Origin: JAAYBY01 sp964465385
Lineage (GTDB): Bacteria; Bacillota; Clostridia; Saccharofermentanales; UBA5734
Direction: 5' to 3'
DNA length: 6,356 nucleotides
Assembly: GCA_964465385.1 (NCBI GenBank)
Contig: CAYXIM010000083.1
Coordinates: forward strand, 1-6,356
A program made the translations under genes and the position numbers. The notes under the pieces were generated by a model. It did no database searches. It was given only the letters and a program-made list of their open reading frames with translations, and was not told the origin of the DNA. Below, in pieces: positions 1 through 3,586 of this stretch; the first letter of the stretch is position 1, and each line of letters begins with the position of its first letter.

Positions 1-202
1 GGAAGACCAGGCCGGCCAGGGCTGCTGCCAGTTCTTTTTTTCGGGTGATCAGGACCACCGCCGTGCTGGTCCAGAGTACCTGCCACATAAGCTGCCAGAT
101 GGCAGGCAGCTCGGCACCTGTGAACGCATAAACGGTCATCAGAAGCGACAGGCTCAGGCAAGCGGACAAACATGCATCCATGATCAGGCGCTTGCGCTTC
201 AT
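1..202 (-). CDS. N-terminus of a membrane protein, probably transglutaminase-like (partial)
   Basis: The ATG at 202-200 overlaps the stop of the upstream DUF58 gene (ATGA), and a GGAG Shine-Dalgarno lies 8 nt before it. The frame is open to the window edge (67 full codons). The protein begins MKRKRLIMDACLSACLSLSL, a basic N-terminus followed by a hydrophobic segment (about residues 12-28). A second hydrophobic stretch follows (about 36-52, rich in W, L and V), then a basic RKK turn and the start of a third. This is a multi-pass inner-membrane topology with positive-inside loops. No catalytic domain is in view. The usual gene order MoxR, DUF58, then a TgpA-like membrane protein with an extracytoplasmic transglutaminase-like domain suggests the identity, but that is inference from context. 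That it is a real, translationally coupled membrane-protein gene is well supported. Confidence 0.72.
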   Translation of the reverse strand, partial: MKRKRLIMDACLSACLSLSLLMTVYAFTGAELPAIWQLMWQVLWTSTAVVLITRKKELAAALAGLVF

Positions 203-1347
203 GGCAGGTCTCCAGCTGTGAAGGCTGCTGCGACATCGCCGCCAGTTGGGATGATCAGGGTCTGGACAGGGCTCAACAGGGGGTCCTGTCCGACCAAAAC
301 CAGCTGCAAGAGATCGTCTCCATCCAGAAGCGGTGTCAGTTGGTCCATGTTTTGTGCGGTAAAAAGGGTCAAGGTGTGCAAGCGGTCTCTTGCAACCAGA
401 TCCTGCAGCAGGGCGCCCGAATCTGCTTCAAAGGCCTGGGTGGCCAGGTGCAGACGAAAGTGGTCTACGTCAGCCACCGTCTCATAATGCAGGTCCGCTT
501 GTGCCGTTCCGATAAGGCGGATGCGGACAAGCCTGTGGCGTTCCAGCATATGGCGGACAAAGGTTGCAACCGCCTCACACAGGGTGTGCCTTTGGGCCAG
601 GCGTTCCTCTTTTGATCCGGTCAGGTGGGCCGTGTCAAGCCAAATGTTTGCTGTCTCGCGTTCGGGCAGGTCTTCTTGTTTGACCAGCAGCGCCTGGTGC
701 TGGGCTGATTTTTTCCAATGGATGCGCTTGCTTGGATCCCCTGCCCGGTAGTCCCGAAGTTGGGCGTAACCATCTCCCTGGTCGATCAGGCGCTGCGCTG
801 CCTGCCCTGAAGAAGACCTGCTCTCCCGGTCTTGGCTAAGGCCTTCAAGGGGGTAGGCTGTCGGTAGCACGACCAGTTCTTTCATCTTGTAGTAGGCCAG
901 ATGGTGCATGCTGAAAGCCATGGGCAACAGGCCGAAGACATCCGTTACCACCAGGGTGGTCATGCCAACAGGGAAGCGGCCGCAAAAGGGCACGTCCACG
1001 CTGATCTGGAAGGCTTTTGAAGCATGGGGTTCCAGGCTGAAGGTCAAGGCAAGCGGTTTTCGGGCAGAGGCAAGGGCCACCCGAATAACCAGAACAGACA
1101 GGGGAAAACGGTTTTCATTAAACAGCGTCAGATGGAGCTGGGGCTGGTCTGTCGTCTCACACACCGTGTGGGTCAGCTCCTGTGTGTATTTGAAGGTCGC
1201 AAAGGTATAGAGGTTCAAGCCTAAAACGGCCACAAACAGAAGGAAGCCGGAAAGAAACAGCAGGTGGAAGACGCGCTGTCCCGTCAAAAGCCCCAGCAGC
1301 AGGCAGACGAGCAGCGATCCGTAAAAGAGAAGGCGGATGGCTTTCAT
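199..1347 (-). CDS. DUF58 domain-containing membrane protein
   Basis: A 382-residue protein of normal size for the family. Two hydrophobic helices lie at the N-terminus (about residues 5-22 and 27-48). A beta-rich extracytoplasmic-type region follows and contains VTDVFGL (134-140), matching the DxFGL motif of the family. The DUF58 signature is at 193-212, with the core LRDYRAGDPSKRIHW; after it comes a von Willebrand A-like fold (IWLD at 235-238) without a clear DxSxS metal site. The start is the ATG at 1347-1345, which overlaps the moxR stop (ATGA) with AAAGGA just upstream, so translation is coupled. The exact biochemical role of DUF58 proteins is not established. They occur with MoxR ATPases, which are thought to act as chaperones for metal-binding or vWA-type partners, and with transglutaminase-like membrane proteins. 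The family call is secure and the function is open. Confidence 0.92.
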   Translation of the reverse strand: MKAIRLLFYGSLLVCLLLGLLTGQRVFHLLFLSGFLLFVAVLGLNLYTFATFKYTQELTHTVCETTDQPQLHLTLFNENRFPLSVLVIRVALASARKPLALTFSLEPHASKAFQISVDVPFCGRFPVGMTTLVVTDVFGLLPMAFSMHHLAYYKMKELVVLPTAYPLEGLSQDRESRSSSGQAAQRLIDQGDGYAQLRDYRAGDPSKRIHWKKSAQHQALLVKQEDLPERETANIWLDTAHLTGSKEERLAQRHTLCEAVATFVRHMLERHRLVRIRLIGTAQADLHYETVADVDHFRLHLATQAFEADSGALLQDLVARDRLHTLTLFTAQNMDQLTPLLDGDDLLQLVLVGQDPLLSPVQTLIIPTGGDVAAAFTAGDLP

Positions 1348-2294
1348 GGTCCTTTGGGAACGGCGGTGGAGCGCAGCAGGTCAGCCAGAAGGGTGTGAAC
1401 CTGACCGGGATCGATCCGGTGTCGATCGGTCAGGATCAGGCGGTGTGCGAAAACAGGCTGGACCATGGCTTTGACGTCATCTGGCAAGGTGTAGGTGCGG
1501 CCATTCAGCATGGCCCGCCCCATAGCTGCCCGCATCAGGGCCAAAGATCCCCTGGGGCTGATACCCAGGGCCACTTGATCATGGTTTCTGGTTTTGGATG
1601 CCAAGGATACGATGTAGCCTCGCACCGCTTCGGAACAGGTCACCTGGTCATGAAGGCTTTGCAGCCAGCACACATCATCTGCTGAAGCCACCGGTTCCAG
1701 ATCCACCAGGGGGTCCGACCCCAGGCGATCCTTGAGAATCTTGCTTTCATCCGCTGCCTGGGGGTAGCCGATGGACAGGTTGATTAAAAAGCGGTCCAGC
1801 TGTGATTCCGGCAGCGGATAGGTCCCGACAGAGCCGACCGGGTTCTGGGTGGCCAGAACAAAGAATGGCTGGGGGACCGGATAGGTGTGGCCATCAATGG
1901 TGACCTGCCCCTCCTGCATGACCTCCAGCAAGCTGGACTGGGTTTTGGGACCCGTCCGGTTGATTTCGTCGGCCAGCACAATCTGGGCCATGACGGCACC
2001 TGGGATGACTTGCGCCTGACCTGTTTTCTGATTGATGATGGTGTAGCCGGTGACGTCAGAAGGCAGCACATCAGGGGTGAATTGAATGCGGCTGAAACGG
2101 CAAGCCACGCTTTTGGCCAGGGCTTTGACCAGGGTGGTTTTACCCAGGCCCGGCACATCTTCGATCAGGACATGCCCACGGCTGACCATGGCGATGAGCA
2201 CCTGGTCAATCACGTCTTCTTTTCCAATGAAGACCCGGGCGATGTGTTGCCGGATGGTGTGGATCAGGTCCACGGCCTTGGGTTCCAGTTCCAT
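1344..2294 (-). CDS. MoxR-family AAA+ ATPase
   Basis: A 316-residue cytosolic AAA+ ATPase of the usual MoxR length. Walker A is DVPGLGKTT (46-54), Walker B is IVLADEIN (105-112), sensor 1 is ATQNP (148-152), the arginine-finger region is LPESQLDRF (161-169), and sensor 2 is GISPRG (244-249). The segment INRTGPKTQSSLLEVMQE is typical of MoxR proteins. The frame stays open for 71 more codons, up to 2507. I chose the ATG at 2294 because it has a strong Shine-Dalgarno (AGGGGGGTGA), because the family consensus begins here, and because the extension would cross the divergent promoter region and overlap the start of the neighbouring plus-strand gene. The protein probably remodels or matures client proteins using ATP, with the adjacent DUF58 protein as the likely partner. 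It is the first gene of an operon joined by ATGA overlaps. Confidence 0.95.
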   Translation of the reverse strand: MELEPKAVDLIHTIRQHIARVFIGKEDVIDQVLIAMVSRGHVLIEDVPGLGKTTLVKALAKSVACRFSRIQFTPDVLPSDVTGYTIINQKTGQAQVIPGAVMAQIVLADEINRTGPKTQSSLLEVMQEGQVTIDGHTYPVPQPFFVLATQNPVGSVGTYPLPESQLDRFLINLSIGYPQAADESKILKDRLGSDPLVDLEPVASADDVCWLQSLHDQVTCSEAVRGYIVSLASKTRNHDQVALGISPRGSLALMRAAMGRAMLNGRTYTLPDDVKAMVQPVFAHRLILTDRHRIDPGQVHTLLADLLRSTAVPKGP

Positions 2295-2298
2295 GCCT

Positions 2299-2308
2299 TC
2301 ACCCCCCT
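2299..2308 (-). promoter_or_regulatory. Ribosome binding site deciding the moxR start
   Basis: On the minus strand, AGGGGGGTGA ends a few bases before the ATG at 2294, with 7 nt between the G run and the start codon. It supports the 316-residue moxR product over the longer open frame. Confidence 0.75.
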
Positions 2309-2405
2309 GAGCGTTGATTTGATCATAGCATATCTGCTTCAAGATCGCTTCAGAGGCCTTGTTTTGGTCTCCTGCCGAACAGGAAAGGTATAAAGACTGC
2401 CAATG

Positions 2406-2421
2406 ATCACAAATTTTTGAT
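2406..2421. promoter_or_regulatory. Candidate operator: imperfect 16-bp palindrome
   Basis: ATCACAAATTTTTGAT reads nearly the same on both strands (14 of 16 positions; the only mismatched pair is C/T at 2410 and 2417). It overlaps the candidate -35 TTGATA of the plus-strand gene, a usual place for a repressor site. AT-rich palindromes also arise by chance, so this is a weak call. The cognate regulator is unknown. Confidence 0.28.
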
Positions 2422-2470
2422 AGAAGGGCGCCGCACCTCTTCTTTATGATTAACAGGAGACATAAGAAAA

Positions 2471-2477
2471 GAGGTGG
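2471..2477 (+). promoter_or_regulatory. Ribosome binding site of the UroD-like gene
   Basis: GAGGTGG lies 3 nt before the ATG at 2481. The spacing is short, but it is better than the 15 nt to the next in-frame ATG (2493), so 2481 is the preferred start. Starting at 2493 would shorten the protein by four residues. Confidence 0.6.
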
Positions 2478-2480
2478 CCC

Positions 2481-3482
2481 ATGAGCCTGTCTATGAAACA
2501 ATGGCAAGAAGCCGTGATCCAGGATCCGACCAAAAAACCCATGCCTATTTTATCTTTTCCAGGCATCCAACTGACCGGTGCCAGCGTTCGAGACGTGGTT
2601 CAGGATGCAAAAGCCCAGGCTGCCTGCCTGAAAGCCATCGCCGACCGCTACCAGACATTGGCTACAGTCAGCAACATGGATTTATCAGTCGAGGCCGAAG
2701 CCTTTGGTGCCCAGGCTCTGTTTTCAGAAGATGAGGTGCCCAACATCACGGGTCGCCTGATCGAGACACAAGCAGACGTGGACAGCCTGGCCATTCCACC
2801 TGTGGGGGCCGGCCGCACCGGTGCCACGGTTGAGGCCATTCGTCTGGCTGTTCAGCAGATCACAGATCGGCCTGTCTTTGCGGGTGTCATCGGGCCTTTT
2901 TCCCTGGCCGGCCGTCTCATGGACCTGACAGAGATCATGTACGCCGCCATGGACGACCCGGACCTGGTCCAGGCTTTGCTGGATAAGGTCTCCACCTTTT
3001 TAATCGACTACATTCAGGCCTTCCGTCGGGTGGGTGCCAAAGGCATCGTTATGGCCGAGCCAGCCGCCGGCCTCTTGTCGCCGGACTGGAACCGATTGTT
3101 TTCCGCCCCCTATGTCACGCGGATCATCCAAGCGGTCCAAAGCGATGATTTTCTGGTGGTTTACCACAACTGTGGCCAGGTGGCGCCGCTCTTGCCGGAT
3201 CTGCTGGCAACCGGTGCCCGGGCCTTCCATTTTGGTAATGCGGCAGACCTGCCGGCCTTGATCAAGGCAATTCCACACGACCTCTTGGTCATGGGCAACA
3301 TCGATCCGGCGACACAGATCGCCCAGGGCACACCAGCTTCCATTCGCCAGGTGACCGAACAACTGGTTCAGGCTATGCGCGAACACCCCAACTTCGTCCT
3401 TTCTTCTGGTTGTGACATCCCGCCCCATGCGCCGTTGGCAAACATTGACGCTTTCTTTGAGGCAGCCCAGGCGCAACCCTGA
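2481..3482 (+). CDS. Uroporphyrinogen decarboxylase-family protein, MtaA/MtbA-like cobalamin methyltransferase type
   Basis: A 333-residue protein of the UroD/MtaA/CmuA (beta/alpha)8-barrel family. Visible landmarks are PILSFPG (22-28), NMDLSVEAEAFGA (65-77), GVIGPFSLAGRLMDL (135-149), MAEPAAGLLSP (191-201), YHNCG (228-232), GNIDP (272-276) and SSGCDIPPHAPLANI (308-322). H229, C231 and C311 form the His-x-Cys...Cys set that binds zinc and activates a thiol in the methylcobamide:coenzyme M methyltransferases MtaA and MtbA. The arginine-rich N-terminal motif of haem-pathway UroD is absent. It therefore probably moves a methyl group between a corrinoid protein and a thiol or another acceptor; the substrate cannot be read from the sequence. 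It is a single-gene unit: divergent from the moxR operon, followed by a terminator, with no corrinoid protein or substrate methyltransferase beside it in this window. Confidence 0.88.
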   Translation: MSLSMKQWQEAVIQDPTKKPMPILSFPGIQLTGASVRDVVQDAKAQAACLKAIADRYQTLATVSNMDLSVEAEAFGAQALFSEDEVPNITGRLIETQADVDSLAIPPVGAGRTGATVEAIRLAVQQITDRPVFAGVIGPFSLAGRLMDLTEIMYAAMDDPDLVQALLDKVSTFLIDYIQAFRRVGAKGIVMAEPAAGLLSPDWNRLFSAPYVTRIIQAVQSDDFLVVYHNCGQVAPLLPDLLATGARAFHFGNAADLPALIKAIPHDLLVMGNIDPATQIAQGTPASIRQVTEQLVQAMREHPNFVLSSGCDIPPHAPLANIDAFFEAAQAQP

Positions 3483-3513
3483 TTTTAAAAGAAACCTCCA
3501 AGCCCATTTGAAG

Positions 3514-3551
3514 AACCGGTCCGGGTGCACGTTGTGCCACCCGGACCGGTT
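3514..3551. terminator. Bidirectional intrinsic terminator
   Basis: A perfect 14-bp GC-rich stem (AACCGGTCCGGGTG at 3514-3527 pairs with 3538-3551) can extend by three more pairs (CAC/GTG) around a GTT loop with one bulged C. It lies 31 nt after the UroD-like stop and 35 nt after the adhesin stop in the other direction. On the plus strand the hairpin is followed by TTTCATTTC; on the minus strand by the weaker TTCTTC. It probably ends both convergent transcripts, better on the plus strand. Confidence 0.85.
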
Positions 3552-3586
3552 TCATTTCAGGTCAATGAGATCAGGTTAGGGGATGC

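Larger units (their letters stand above)
2295..2480. promoter_or_regulatory. Divergent intergenic promoter region (moxR operon / UroD-like gene)
   Basis: This 186-bp region lies between two divergent genes and is more AT-rich than its flanks in places. On the plus strand, TATGAT (2444-2449) is a plausible -10 box for the UroD-like gene, but the best -35 candidate, TTGATA (2417-2422), is 21 bp away, which is longer than usual. A second possible plus-strand -10, TATAAA, is at 2389-2394. On the minus strand, TATGAT about 25 nt upstream of the moxR start (2318-2323) could be the operon -10, without a good -35. A small hairpin (TCCTG/CAGGA, 2370-2384) is also present. I see no riboswitch or leader peptide. 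The exact promoter boxes are tentative; that promoters must lie here follows from the divergent layout. Confidence 0.5.

Noticed and set aside
2370..2384. Small hairpin TCCTG/CAGGA in the divergent intergenic region as a terminator or attenuator
   Set aside because: A stem of only five pairs with no following T-run; too weak to call.
1887..2393. Plus-strand open frame (168 codons) opposite moxR
   Set aside because: Antisense to the conserved Walker and sensor motifs of MoxR. Its translation is low in complexity and matches no family I recognise.
2295..2507. N-terminal extension of moxR (71 residues, with a hydrophobic stretch PLFLCLLLII that mimics a membrane segment)
   Set aside because: It crosses the divergent promoter region and overlaps the start of the UroD-like gene. 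The ATG at 2294 has a strong Shine-Dalgarno and fits the family length.
3000..3530. Minus-strand open frame (176 codons) opposite the UroD-like gene
   Set aside because: It overlaps a well-supported gene on the other strand, crosses the terminator hairpin, and has no family features.
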